Part shown: piece after piece, positions 1 to 6,174 of the stretch | Numbering within the stretch: the stretch's first letter is position 1 | Layout of the letters: every line of letters begins with the position of its first letter | NCBI GenBank assembly: GCA_020849725.1 | Contig: JADLAZ010000201.1 | Span: forward strand, 1-9,894 | From: Chloroflexota bacterium | GTDB taxonomy: Bacteria; Chloroflexota; Chloroflexia; Thermomicrobiales; JADLAZ01 | Length of the DNA stretch: 9,894 bases | Reading direction: 5' to 3' | Notes under the pieces: generated by a model | The model's database searches: none | Told to the model about the DNA's origin: nothing | What the model saw: the letters and a program-made list of their open reading frames with translations, nothing else | Program-made: the position numbers and the translations under genes

Positions 1-1
1 C

Positions 2-757
2 CTGGTCTGCGCCGGCGGCGGCGGCATCCCCGTCACCGTCGACGCCGCCGGCCGCTACGAGGGCGTCGAGGCGGTGGTCGACAAGGACCTGACCGCGGCC
101 CTGCTCGCCCGCTGCCTCGGAGCCGACCTGCTGCTGCTGCTGACCGACCTCGACGGCCTGTACACGGCCGACCCGCGCCTGGACCCCAGCGCACGGCTGA
201 TCCCCGAGGTGACGCAGGTGGACGCGCGCCTGGAGGCGCTGGCCGGCGGCGCGGCGACTCGCGCCGGCGCGCACGGCACCGGCGGTATGGTGACGAAGCT
301 CCAGGCGGCGCGGACGGCGCTGCGCTCGGGCGTGGCGGTCGTGATCGCGCACGGAGGCGCGGACCGGGTGATCGAGCGGGTCGCGCGTGGCGAGGCGCTC
401 GGCACGCGCTTCGTGCCGGAGCGATCCAGCCGGGCGCGGGCGCGCGAGGCCTGGCTCAACACGGCTATCGCCGCGCGCGGCGTGCTGACCGTCGACGATG
501 GCGCGGCGCGGGCGCTGCGCCAGGAGGGCAAGAGCCTGCTGCCGGCCGGCGTGCGCCAGACGAGCGGCCGTTTCGGGCGCGGCGACCCGGTCGAGGTGCG
601 CGACCCGGCCGGCACGCGGCTGGCCTACGGGCTGGTGAACTACTCCTCGGTCGACCTGGCGCGCATCATCGGCCACCACTCCAGCACCATTGAAGCGACG
701 CTCGGCTACCACTATGGAGACGAGGTCATGCACCGCAACAATCTGGTTCTGCTCTAG
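2..757 (+). CDS. proB: Glutamate 5-kinase C-terminal part with PUA domain; carbamate-kinase-like at the visible N-end (5' partial)
   Basis: The open frame enters from the left edge (251 visible codons, stop TAG 755-757), so the true start is outside. Visible residues ~42-150 match the glutamate 5-kinase catalytic body: LLLLTDLDGLYTADPR, then HGTGGMVTKLQAA, then GTRF. Residues ~160-251 match its C-terminal PUA domain: VLTVDDGAARAL, SLLPAGV, GRFGRGD, NYSSVD and the terminal MHRNN. Glutamate 5-kinase makes glutamyl-5-phosphate from glutamate and ATP in the cytosol, the first step of proline synthesis. Oddity: residues 1-36 carry GGGGIPV, then GVEAVVDKDLTAALLA, which is the carbamate kinase signature, where ProB normally has an NEND...GDND-type glutamate-binding segment. 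The gene is therefore a family mosaic or an assembly junction. Substrate is uncertain; the name rests on the C-terminal 200 residues. proA is not immediately downstream. Confidence 0.8.
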   Translation: MVCAGGGGIPVTVDAAGRYEGVEAVVDKDLTAALLARCLGADLLLLLTDLDGLYTADPRLDPSARLIPEVTQVDARLEALAGGAATRAGAHGTGGMVTKLQAARTALRSGVAVVIAHGGADRVIERVARGEALGTRFVPERSSRARAREAWLNTAIAARGVLTVDDGAARALRQEGKSLLPAGVRQTSGRFGRGDPVEVRDPAGTRLAYGLVNYSSVDLARIIGHHSSTIEATLGYHYGDEVMHRNNLVLL

Positions 758-762
758 CCCCT

Positions 763-784
763 TGAGGCGCGCCGGACATGAGCC
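763..784 (+). repeat. Dispersed 22-base repeat, copy 1
   Basis: Starting 6 bases after the kinase stop codon, this segment matches 9041-9062 at 18 of 22 positions, including an unbroken GCGCGCCGG core followed by .CA..AGCC. Both copies lie in non-coding DNA just downstream of a plus-strand gene. With only two copies in view and a GC-rich core, chance similarity is possible. Confidence 0.3.
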
Positions 785-1033
785 GATACCATCAGCAGCG
801 GGGCGCGTGCCGGTCTGTCACCGATCGGCCGCTGGCGCGTTGTACGTCCACTATTGTCGGTGCAGGCCGGCCCGTCATCCTCGCCACTAACACGACAGAT
901 GTCATTCATGGCTGGTCTGCTGGCACGATCTCCGCGGATCACCTGGCAGCACGCCATCAGCGGCGACACACGGCTTGCGCCGGCTGCCCGACGCGTGTTG
1001 CTGAGGTTCTGGTGCTGAGTTGAGGATAATCGC

Positions 1034-1201
1034 ATGCGAAACGCCGATCTGCCGGCCTCACCGCAGCCGCTTCGCACGCCGGTCTCGCTGACGCGGCGGC
1101 TCGATCTGGTGCTGTGGCAGTGCTTTGGCCAGGGTGGCTGGCTCGCCGGTCGGCGTCGCCTCGCGCACGTCACGACGCTGCTGCTGTCGCTCGGGCGCTA
1201 G
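1034..1201 (+). CDS. Possible small ORF of unknown function (doubtful)
   Basis: ATG at 1034, preceded by GAGG at 1022-1025 (8-base spacing), opens a 55-codon frame ending in TAG at 1199-1201. The codons are GC-rich at third position and the product is basic, with an LDLVLWQ...GWLAG stretch and a Leu-rich end (VTTLLLSLGR). I recognise no family. After the stop the same frame continues for only 15 codons before another stop, so it could be the remnant of a longer decayed gene. The alternatives are a genuine small protein or chance; chance is at least as likely. Confidence 0.2.
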   Translation: MRNADLPASPQPLRTPVSLTRRLDLVLWQCFGQGGWLAGRRRLAHVTTLLLSLGR

Positions 1202-1297
1202 CTGGCGAAGCACAGCCATGTCCACCGGCGCTGGCCGATGCACCGTTAGCGCCAGTGGCATGGACGTTACGCGATGGCGCAGTGGGGCGGTGGCCAG

Positions 1298-1969
1298 TTA
1301 GGCCGACTCGGCCTCCTGGTCGGCGGTCAGCAGCAGGCCATGCGACATGGCGTAGATGGCCGCCTGGGTGCGATCCTTGACGTCGACCTTCTGGAAGAGC
1401 ACCGACAGCTTGTTCTTGATGGTGCTCTCGGCCAGCTTCAACTCGTGGGCGATCTCCTTGTTGCTGCAGCCACTGGCGATCAGGCGCAGCAACTCGACCT
1501 CGCGCCGCGTCAGCCCACCGCGGGCGGCGTCTTCGCCGGTGGTCTGGACGATGCGCCGGAACTCATGCAACAGCTTTGTCGTCATGTTCGGGTCGATCTG
1601 CGACTGGCCGGCGGCGACCGTGCGCACGGCATCGATGACGCGGCTCGAGTCGGCGTCTTTCAGCAGATAGCCGCGGGCGCCGGCGGTGACGGCCCGCACG
1701 ATGTAGCCGTCCTCGCGGCACATCGTCAGCATGATCACGCCGACGGCGGGGTTGTCCTCGACGATAGCGCGGGTAGCGGCAACGCCGTCAATGACCGGCA
1801 TGTTGATGTCGATCAAGAAGACATCGGGCTGGCTGCGGCGCGCCAGCTCGCGCGCCTGCATGCCGTCGACGGCCTCGCCGACGACCTCCATGTCCGGTTC
1901 GAGCTCCAGCAATTGGCGCAGGCCCTGTCGGAAGAGCGTGTGATCGTCAGCAAGCGCAACGCGAATCAC
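1298..1969 (-). CDS. NarL/FixJ-family response regulator (REC + LuxR-type HTH)
   Basis: A 223-residue two-domain regulator of typical family length. The receiver domain (~1-120) starts IRVALADDHTLFRQGL with the acidic pair D8/D9. The phospho-acceptor is D54 (FLIDINMPVIDG), with switch residue T82 (IMLTMC) and K104 (YLLKDAD). The LuxR-type helix-turn-helix (~152-214) reads LTRREVELLRLIASGCSNKEIA then ESTIKNKL. It should be phosphorylated by a sensor kinase and bind DNA as a dimer. The GTG start at 1969 is chosen because the domain begins there and the upstream sequence (minus strand) has AGGAG and AGG, 12 and 7 bases away. The extension to 2062 is Pro/Arg/His-rich and unlike the family. No histidine kinase lies beside it, so it is an orphan here; partner and targets are unknown. 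It is divergent from the MFS gene and could regulate it, which is untested. Confidence 0.93.
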   Translation of the reverse strand: MIRVALADDHTLFRQGLRQLLELEPDMEVVGEAVDGMQARELARRSQPDVFLIDINMPVIDGVAATRAIVEDNPAVGVIMLTMCREDGYIVRAVTAGARGYLLKDADSSRVIDAVRTVAAGQSQIDPNMTTKLLHEFRRIVQTTGEDAARGGLTRREVELLRLIASGCSNKEIAHELKLAESTIKNKLSVLFQKVDVKDRTQAAIYAMSHGLLLTADQEAESA

Positions 1970-2174
1970 GGGTGAACCTGGCTCCTGGTGCGGGTGACGC
2001 ACTCGCGGCGCGGCCACGAGGCCCAGCGGCCATGCCGGAATGGCTGGTCCTGGAGTCACCATACACCGCGCCAGCGGCCCGCCTCTATGGGAAGGAGGTA
2101 CCGGGCGGCGCGGGCCGATCGGGGGACCTGATGGCGGCCTCGCGGGCCGCGCAGCCAGGCCACGCGACCGGGCA

Positions 2175-2183
2175 TGCTACAAT
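2175..2183 (+). promoter_or_regulatory. Candidate extended -10 promoter for the MFS-hydrolase-exporter block
   Basis: TGC followed by TACAAT (2178-2183) gives an extended -10 element with five of six consensus bases. There is no recognisable -35 at 16-18 bases, which an extended -10 can compensate for. Transcription would begin near 2190, just upstream of the SD at 2192-2200, giving a very short leader to GTG 2208. A 6-bp inverted repeat (GCGGCC/GGCCGC, 2134-2150) lies roughly 45 bases upstream of the expected start site and could be an operator, but such repeats are common in GC-rich DNA. Confidence 0.45.
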
Positions 2184-2191
2184 GGCGGGCC

Positions 2192-2200
2192 AGGGGAGGG
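2192..2200 (+). promoter_or_regulatory. Strong ribosome binding site that sets the MFS start
   Basis: AGGGGAGGG ends 7 bases before GTG 2208. It decides between GTG 2208 and the ATG at 2040, which would add 56 residues rich in Gly, Arg and Pro with no family resemblance and lies upstream of the candidate promoter. Confidence 0.75.
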
Positions 2201-2207
2201 ACGGCTG

Positions 2208-3452
2208 GTGGCAGGCTTGGCGGCGCGCGTTACGCACCTGTGGCCCACCGAGCGGTGGCAGCGGCAGGTGCTGGTGCTGGCCGTCGCTTCGTTCATCTCC
2301 TTTACCGGCTTCACGTTCGTCATCCCGTTCCTGCCGCTCTACGTGCAGGAGTTGGGAATCACCGACCCGGGGGCGGCGGCGTTGTGGACCGGCTTGATCT
2401 TCGGAATCAGCCCGCTGCTCGGCGGCCTGCTCGGTCCGCTGTGGGGCCGCATCGCCGACCGCTACGGCTACAAGCCGATGGTGCAGCGGTCGCTGGGCGC
2501 GTTTGTCATCCTGCTCTTGCTGATGGCCTCCGTCCAGAACGTCTATCAGTTGTTCGGGCTGCGGCTGGTCCTGGGCATGGTCGGCGGCTTCGGCGCGCTG
2601 TCGATGGCGCTGGCGTCGGCGGCGGCGCCGCGTGAGCGCGTCGGCCAGGCGATCGCGTCGATTCAGACGGCGCAACTGCTGTCCGGCGTCGGCGGGCCGT
2701 TCGTCGGCGGCGTGGTTGCCGACACGTTCGGGTTGCGGCCGGCCTTCTACTTCGCCGCCACCGCCTGCGCGGTCGCCTTCGTGCTGATCACAATCGGCTA
2801 CCAGGAGCGGCGCCCGGCCGAAAGCAGCGCCAGGCGCGCCAGCCCACCGCTGCGCCAGTTGTTCACGCTGCCGAACTTCGCGCTCGTCTTCTTTGCCATC
2901 TTCGGCATCAACTTCATCGACCGCTCGTTCGGACCGCTGCTGGCACTGTACGTCGCCTGGCTTGGCGCGCCGCCCGCTCTGATCGCCACTATCTCTGGTG
3001 TAATCGTGTCGCTGGGAGCGATCGCCGCGGCGATCGCGGCCAACGTCGCCGGTCGCTTGGCCACGCCTGAGCGCGTGCGCCGGCTGCTGCTGCTGAGCCT
3101 GGCCGGCGGAGCGCTGGTATGCGTGCCGATCGCGTTGGCGACCGACTGGTGGCAGTTGCTGGCGCTGCGGCCAATGCTGGGGCTATTGGCCGGCGGGTCG
3201 CTGACGCTGGCTTTCACCTGGGGTAGCCAGTCGTTGCCAGCGGAGGGGCGAGCGGCGGCGTTTGGCGTGCTGGGGTCGGCGGCGCTGCTGGGCACGGCTA
3301 TCAGCGCGCCGTTCCTGGGACTGCTGGCGCAGATCAGCCTGCGCGTGCCGTGGGCGTTCGATGCCGCCTTCTATGTCGTGCTGCTGTTGTGCCTGTGGCT
3401 GCTGCGCCAACCGGCAACGGCCACGACACCAGTCCGCCAGCCTGCCGACTGA
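2208..3452 (+). CDS. MFS transporter, drug:H+ antiporter (DHA1-like) exporter
   Basis: A 414-residue inner-membrane protein with about 12 hydrophobic segments in two halves, split by a polar loop at ~200-215 (ERRPAESSARR). MFS motif A follows TM2 at ~76-90 (GPLWGRIADRYGYKP). An Arg-bearing TM4 (RLVLGMVGG, ~119-127) matches motif B, and a TM5 segment (GVGGPFVGGVVAD, ~160-172) matches the antiporter motif C. This pattern belongs to proton-driven drug/metabolite exporters of the DHA1 group; the substrate cannot be read from sequence. GTG is chosen as the start because of the strong SD at 2192-2200 and the normal family N-terminus. It is first of three co-directional genes, 114 bases before the hydrolase. 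It is divergent from the response regulator at 1969, which makes local control plausible but unproven. Confidence 0.9.
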   Translation: MAGLAARVTHLWPTERWQRQVLVLAVASFISFTGFTFVIPFLPLYVQELGITDPGAAALWTGLIFGISPLLGGLLGPLWGRIADRYGYKPMVQRSLGAFVILLLLMASVQNVYQLFGLRLVLGMVGGFGALSMALASAAAPRERVGQAIASIQTAQLLSGVGGPFVGGVVADTFGLRPAFYFAATACAVAFVLITIGYQERRPAESSARRASPPLRQLFTLPNFALVFFAIFGINFIDRSFGPLLALYVAWLGAPPALIATISGVIVSLGAIAAAIAANVAGRLATPERVRRLLLLSLAGGALVCVPIALATDWWQLLALRPMLGLLAGGSLTLAFTWGSQSLPAEGRAAAFGVLGSAALLGTAISAPFLGLLAQISLRVPWAFDAAFYVVLLLCLWLLRQPATATTPVRQPAD

Positions 3453-3566
3453 CGTGGTGATGCATGCGGCCGCCGGCGTGATGGCAGATCTCGGGCCATC
3501 GCCTCGGTCTGAGAGGGTTGATTGATCCGGCGCGGCCGCTGAGCAATCTGGGCGAGGAGGAGCCGT

Positions 3567-4397
3567 GTGACCGACGATCAGATGATGACGCTGACGCTTG
3601 GCGACGCCCGGGTGACGCTGGTGCGCGACGGTGAGTTGGACGTGCCGGGCGATCGGCTCTATCAGGGCTTTCCAGCGGAGATCTGGCGCGGTCGGCTGCC
3701 GGATGCGGGCGACGGACTGGTGACCGTTACCGTTACGGTCGCGATCGTGCAGGTCGATGGCGAGATCATCCTGCTCGACACCGGGCTGGGCGAGGCACGC
3801 ACGACGCAGCGGCGCGGTGGCGCGCTCGGGCCGGCGCTGGCGCGGCTGGGGCTGACGCCAGCGGCGGTGACGCGCGTTGTCATCTCGCATGCCCACGGCG
3901 ACCACATCTGGGGTGCGGTCACAGCCGCCGGCGTGCCGGCCTTCCCGGCCGCTCGCTACCACCTGCCGCGCGCTGACTGGGCCTGGCTGCAGCGTTTCCC
4001 CGACAATCCCGGCAACGCGGTGCTGACACCGATCGAGCGTGCTGGCCTGCTGACACGTGACGATGGCGATGCCGTACTCACGCCATCGCTGCGCTCGCTC
4101 GACACGGCCGGGCACGCACCGGGACACCGCTGCCTGCTGCTGACGGCCGGCGGTCGGTCGTTCTGCTTCCTCGGTGACCTCGTTCATGACCCGGAGCTGC
4201 ATTTCGCTCAGCCCGATTGTGTGACGGCCTTCGATTACAAGCCGACCCTGACGCCGGCCGCGCGCCGCCGGGTCGCGTCCGCCGCCGTAGCTGGCAACTG
4301 GCTGCTGTGCGCCGCGCACGGTATCTTCCCGCCGCTCGGTGGGCTGGCGGCGACCGAGGCAGAAGGTTGGACCTGGCAGGCGGTCGCCGGCCTGTGA
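3567..4397 (+). CDS. Metallo-beta-lactamase-fold hydrolase
   Basis: A 276-residue, apparently cytosolic MBL-fold enzyme (no signal peptide). All metal-site elements are visible: HAHGDH at 108-113, H183 in TAGHAPGH (~180-187), D204 in FLGDLVHD and H251 in AAHGIFPPLG; an upstream LLDTGLG (~69-75) is also typical. The family is a broad hydrolase group that includes lactonases, thiolesterases and aryl hydrolases and usually uses two Zn or Fe ions. The length and the long N-terminal beta region before the motif resemble AHL-lactonase/quorum-quenching-like MBLs, but specificity cannot be inferred. GTG 3567 has a strong SD, AGGAGG at 3555-3560, 6 bases upstream. The gene sits between two membrane exporters, 114 bases after one and 90 before the other, suggesting co-transcription. 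A long antisense open frame (3183-4415) is only a shadow of this gene. Confidence 0.92.
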   Translation: MTDDQMMTLTLGDARVTLVRDGELDVPGDRLYQGFPAEIWRGRLPDAGDGLVTVTVTVAIVQVDGEIILLDTGLGEARTTQRRGGALGPALARLGLTPAAVTRVVISHAHGDHIWGAVTAAGVPAFPAARYHLPRADWAWLQRFPDNPGNAVLTPIERAGLLTRDDGDAVLTPSLRSLDTAGHAPGHRCLLLTAGGRSFCFLGDLVHDPELHFAQPDCVTAFDYKPTLTPAARRRVASAAVAGNWLLCAAHGIFPPLGGLAATEAEGWTWQAVAGL

Positions 4398-4474
4398 TCG
4401 GCATACCAGTAGCATCGTCCACCAGGCACCGACATGAGAAATCGGTCCAGCGGCGTGACCGGTAGACCGGGAAA

Positions 4475-4486
4475 GAGAGGGGAAGG
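4475..4486 (+). promoter_or_regulatory. Ribosome binding site favouring GTG 4488 for the YeiH-family gene
   Basis: GAGAGGGGAAGG lies directly upstream of GTG 4488; its AGGGG ends 5 bases before the start. The alternative ATG at 4434 has only a weak AGG upstream and would add 18 polar residues. Confidence 0.6.
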
Positions 4487-4487
4487 C

Positions 4488-5558
4488 GTGCGCGCAGTTA
4501 CCAGAGAGCGCAGGGGGTGGTCAGCCAGTCTGACAGCGGCACTGCCGGGCCTGGCCCTGGTGACAGTGCTCGCTGTCGTGGCGCTAGCAATGGAGCAGAC
4601 TGCCCGCTGGCTGACCGGCACGCCAGCGCCACTGGTCGAGGCGTTAGTCGTAGCGCTGCTGCTGGGCGTGCTGATGCGCAACACGATCGGCATGCCAGCA
4701 GCAGCCGAGCGCGGTGTGGCGCTGATGAGCAAGCCCGTGCTTGAGGCGGCTGTGGCGCTGCTCGGTGCGACGATCAGTGCTGGGCAGGTGATAGACCTGG
4801 GGCTGCCGGTGCTCGCACTGACGCTGGCGTGCGTGGCGCTGGCGCTGGGGCTGAGCCTGGTGCTCGGCCGGCGGCTGGGGCTTGGCCCGCGCCTGGCGAC
4901 GCTGATCGCTGTCGGCAGCGCCATCTGCGGCAACTCGGCTATCGCCGCCGTCGCACCGGTGATCAAGGCGGAGAAGCGCGAGGTCGCCTCAGCCATCGCT
5001 GTCACCTCCGTCATCGGTGTGGCGCTCGTGCTGACGCTGCCGGAGCTCGCGCCGCTGTTTGCTTTGACCGATGCGCAGTATGGCGTCGTCGTTGGTACGA
5101 CCGTCTACGCCGTGCCGCAGGTGGTGGCAGCATCGTTTCCGATCAGCGTCGAGGCCGGCCAGGTGGCGACGGTCGTCAAGCTCGTGCGGGTGACGCTGAT
5201 CGGACCAGTCGTGCTGGTGCTGGCGCTACTCTGGCGCACCGAGGGCAGCGGCTCGTGGCGGTCAGCCTTCCGGCTGCCATGGTTCATCACCGGTTTCCTG
5301 GTGCTGGCGGTGCTGGCCAGCAGCGGCCTGCTGGCTGGTCTGTCGGTGGCGCTGGGACTGCCGCCGACCGGGCTGGCGACGATGCTGAGGGACATCAGCA
5401 AAGCGCTGATGATCGGCGCGATGGCAGCACTGGGCCTGGGTGTTCTGTTCGCATCGGTGCGCACCGTCGGGCCGCAGGTGCTGGCGGCCGTCGTTGGCTC
5501 GACGGTCGTGCTGGTGGCGGCCAGCCTGGCGCTGGTGGTGCTGCTGCGCCCAATCTGA
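4488..5558 (+). CDS. yeiH: YeiH/UPF0324-family putative sulfate exporter
   Basis: A 356-residue polytopic membrane protein, close to the usual ~340-350 of the family, with about ten hydrophobic segments. Family hallmarks are GSAICGNSAIAAVAPVI (~143-159), where small residues flank the conserved Cys, and GTTVYAVPQVVAA (~203-215). KLVRVTLIGP (~231-240) and ALGLGVLF (~314-321) are further family-typical segments. The family (PF03601) is annotated as putative sulfate exporters; transport has rarely been shown directly, so the substrate is inferred from annotation. GTG 4488 is preferred over ATG 4434 because of its SD and the family-like N-terminus. It is the last gene of the plus-strand block, 90 bases after the hydrolase, followed by a hairpin. 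The LysR-type regulator often found beside yeiH is absent here. Confidence 0.88.
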   Translation: MRAVTRERRGWSASLTAALPGLALVTVLAVVALAMEQTARWLTGTPAPLVEALVVALLLGVLMRNTIGMPAAAERGVALMSKPVLEAAVALLGATISAGQVIDLGLPVLALTLACVALALGLSLVLGRRLGLGPRLATLIAVGSAICGNSAIAAVAPVIKAEKREVASAIAVTSVIGVALVLTLPELAPLFALTDAQYGVVVGTTVYAVPQVVAASFPISVEAGQVATVVKLVRVTLIGPVVLVLALLWRTEGSGSWRSAFRLPWFITGFLVLAVLASSGLLAGLSVALGLPPTGLATMLRDISKALMIGAMAALGLGVLFASVRTVGPQVLAAVVGSTVVLVAASLALVVLLRPI

Positions 5559-5624
5559 GTGGCCCCGCTCGTCGTCGCCCAGGAGCCAACGCTCCAGACG
5601 GCGGACCAACAAGGGACTGGTTGA

Positions 5625-5653
5625 CGCCTCGCCTCCGGAGAATCGGCGAGGCG
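5625..5653. terminator. Hairpin between convergent genes, candidate bidirectional terminator
   Basis: A perfect 9-bp stem (CGCCTCGCC 5625-5633 with GGCGAGGCG 5645-5653) encloses an 11-base loop. It lies 66 bases past the YeiH-family stop and 57 bases past the cupin stop on the other strand, where a shared terminator is expected. Neither side has a run of T, so factor-independent termination would be weak. The stem is GC-rich, as expected for this genome. Confidence 0.5.
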
Positions 5654-5709
5654 CGTCCCAATGGCAGGAGCCGCGCCGCTAGGGCGACGCGGCGTGTGGG
5701 TTGGGCGGT

Positions 5710-6108
5710 CTACGCCTTCGGCGCGGGGTGGCAGCCGGGCCGGTCGTAGCGGTGGTACTCGCCCTTGACGCCGATGGCGACGCGGATCGACGGCGTGTCG
5801 CCCAGCACTTCGATGTGGTGCCACTGGCCCTTGGGCGCCCAGACCCAGTCACCGGCCTTCACGCGCTGTGTTGGTGCGTTCTCATAGTGCCAGGCTAATT
5901 CACCTTCCAGGATCGCCCACAACTCGTCATGCTCGTGATAGTGGGTGTCGTTCTGGTGACCGGGCGCCTGGCAGATGATGTAGACCTGCATGTCGTCGTT
6001 GACGAACAGCGGCGCGCCCCACGGCGGCGCTCCCTTCTCAGCCTTGATGGCGGCGACGGAGGCGCTCAGCGCCTCCATGCTCATCAGCGATTGCTGCACG
6101 GCAGACAT
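5710..6108 (-). CDS. Single-domain cupin protein
   Basis: A 132-residue protein, the size of a single beta-barrel cupin. Motif 1 runs from G50 with ligands H56 and H58 (THYHEHDELWAILEG), E62 and G69. Motif 2 is GDWVWAPKGQWHH, giving P92, G94 and H97 or H98 as the fourth ligand. A metal-bound mononuclear site is therefore intact. Cupins include dioxygenases, isomerases and sugar- or ligand-binding proteins; this one has no partner domain that fixes a reaction. The ATG at 6108 has an excellent SD (GGGGAGGAG, minus strand 6122-6114, 5 bases away). The 14-residue extension to 6150 only translates a tandem heptamer repeat. It lies 66 bases downstream of the propeller gene on the same strand, so the two are probably one operon. 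Confidence 0.9.
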   Translation of the reverse strand: MSAVQQSLMSMEALSASVAAIKAEKGAPPWGAPLFVNDDMQVYIICQAPGHQNDTHYHEHDELWAILEGELAWHYENAPTQRVKAGDWVWAPKGQWHHIEVLGDTPSIRVAIGVKGEYHRYDRPGCHPAPKA

Positions 6109-6123
6109 CGGTACTCCTCCCCT

Positions 6124-6144
6124 ACAACTGACAACTGACGACTG
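6124..6144. repeat. Three tandem heptamers (ACAACTG-type)
   Basis: Plus-strand reading gives ACAACTG, ACAACTG, ACGACTG in exact 7-base register, within the 66-base gap between the propeller stop and the cupin SD. Tandem heptamers in intergenic DNA are known from several bacterial groups, notably cyanobacteria; any role here, such as length variation or mRNA spacing, is speculative. Confidence 0.6.
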
Positions 6145-6174
6145 GCTCACCGACGACGGGCGGCCGGCAACTGG

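Larger units (their letters stand above)
758..1297. other. Gene-poor intergenic stretch of about 540 bases
   Basis: No ORF here is convincing. Minus-strand frames give Arg/Gln/Ser-rich translations typical of antisense frames in GC-rich DNA, with no SD sites. The only plus-strand candidate is a 55-codon ORF at 1034-1201, listed separately. The stretch starts with a 22-base motif that recurs at 9041-9062. I see no tRNA, no strong terminator hairpin and no convincing promoter: GATAAT at 1025-1030 lacks a good -35 and overlaps the SD of the small ORF. It could be decayed coding DNA, because in-frame CTG/GTG-rich patches alternate with stops. Confidence 0.5.

Noticed and set aside
1058..1261. Minus-strand 67-codon ORF in the gene-poor stretch
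   Set aside because: No SD before the ATG, and the Gln/Arg-rich composition is expected from antisense reading of CTG-rich DNA.
1300..1314. AGGCCGA/TCGGCCT palindrome at the response regulator stop codon
   Set aside because: The arms are separated by a single base, so it cannot form a normal terminator hairpin without losing pairs, and no T-run follows.
1970..2062. 31-residue N-terminal extension of the response regulator
   Set aside because: The receiver domain begins normally at the GTG at 1969, which has SD-like AGG/AGGAG upstream; the extension is Pro/Arg/His-rich.
2040..2207. 56-residue N-terminal extension of the MFS protein
   Set aside because: It is Gly/Arg/Pro-rich with no family similarity; the strong SD at 2192-2200 and the extended -10 at 2175-2183 lie inside it.
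3018..3037. Perfect 20-bp palindrome containing two GCGATCGC units
   Set aside because: It lies inside the MFS coding frame and simply encodes alternating Ala/Ile in a membrane helix; two isolated GCGATCGC sites are not evidence of a HIP1-like system.
3183..4415. Long minus-strand open frame (410 codons) opposite the MFS end and MBL gene
   Set aside because: The translation is Arg/Gln/Ala/His-rich with no recognisable domain, while the plus strand encodes clear MFS and MBL motifs over the same DNA. It is an antisense shadow produced by GC-rich codon bias.
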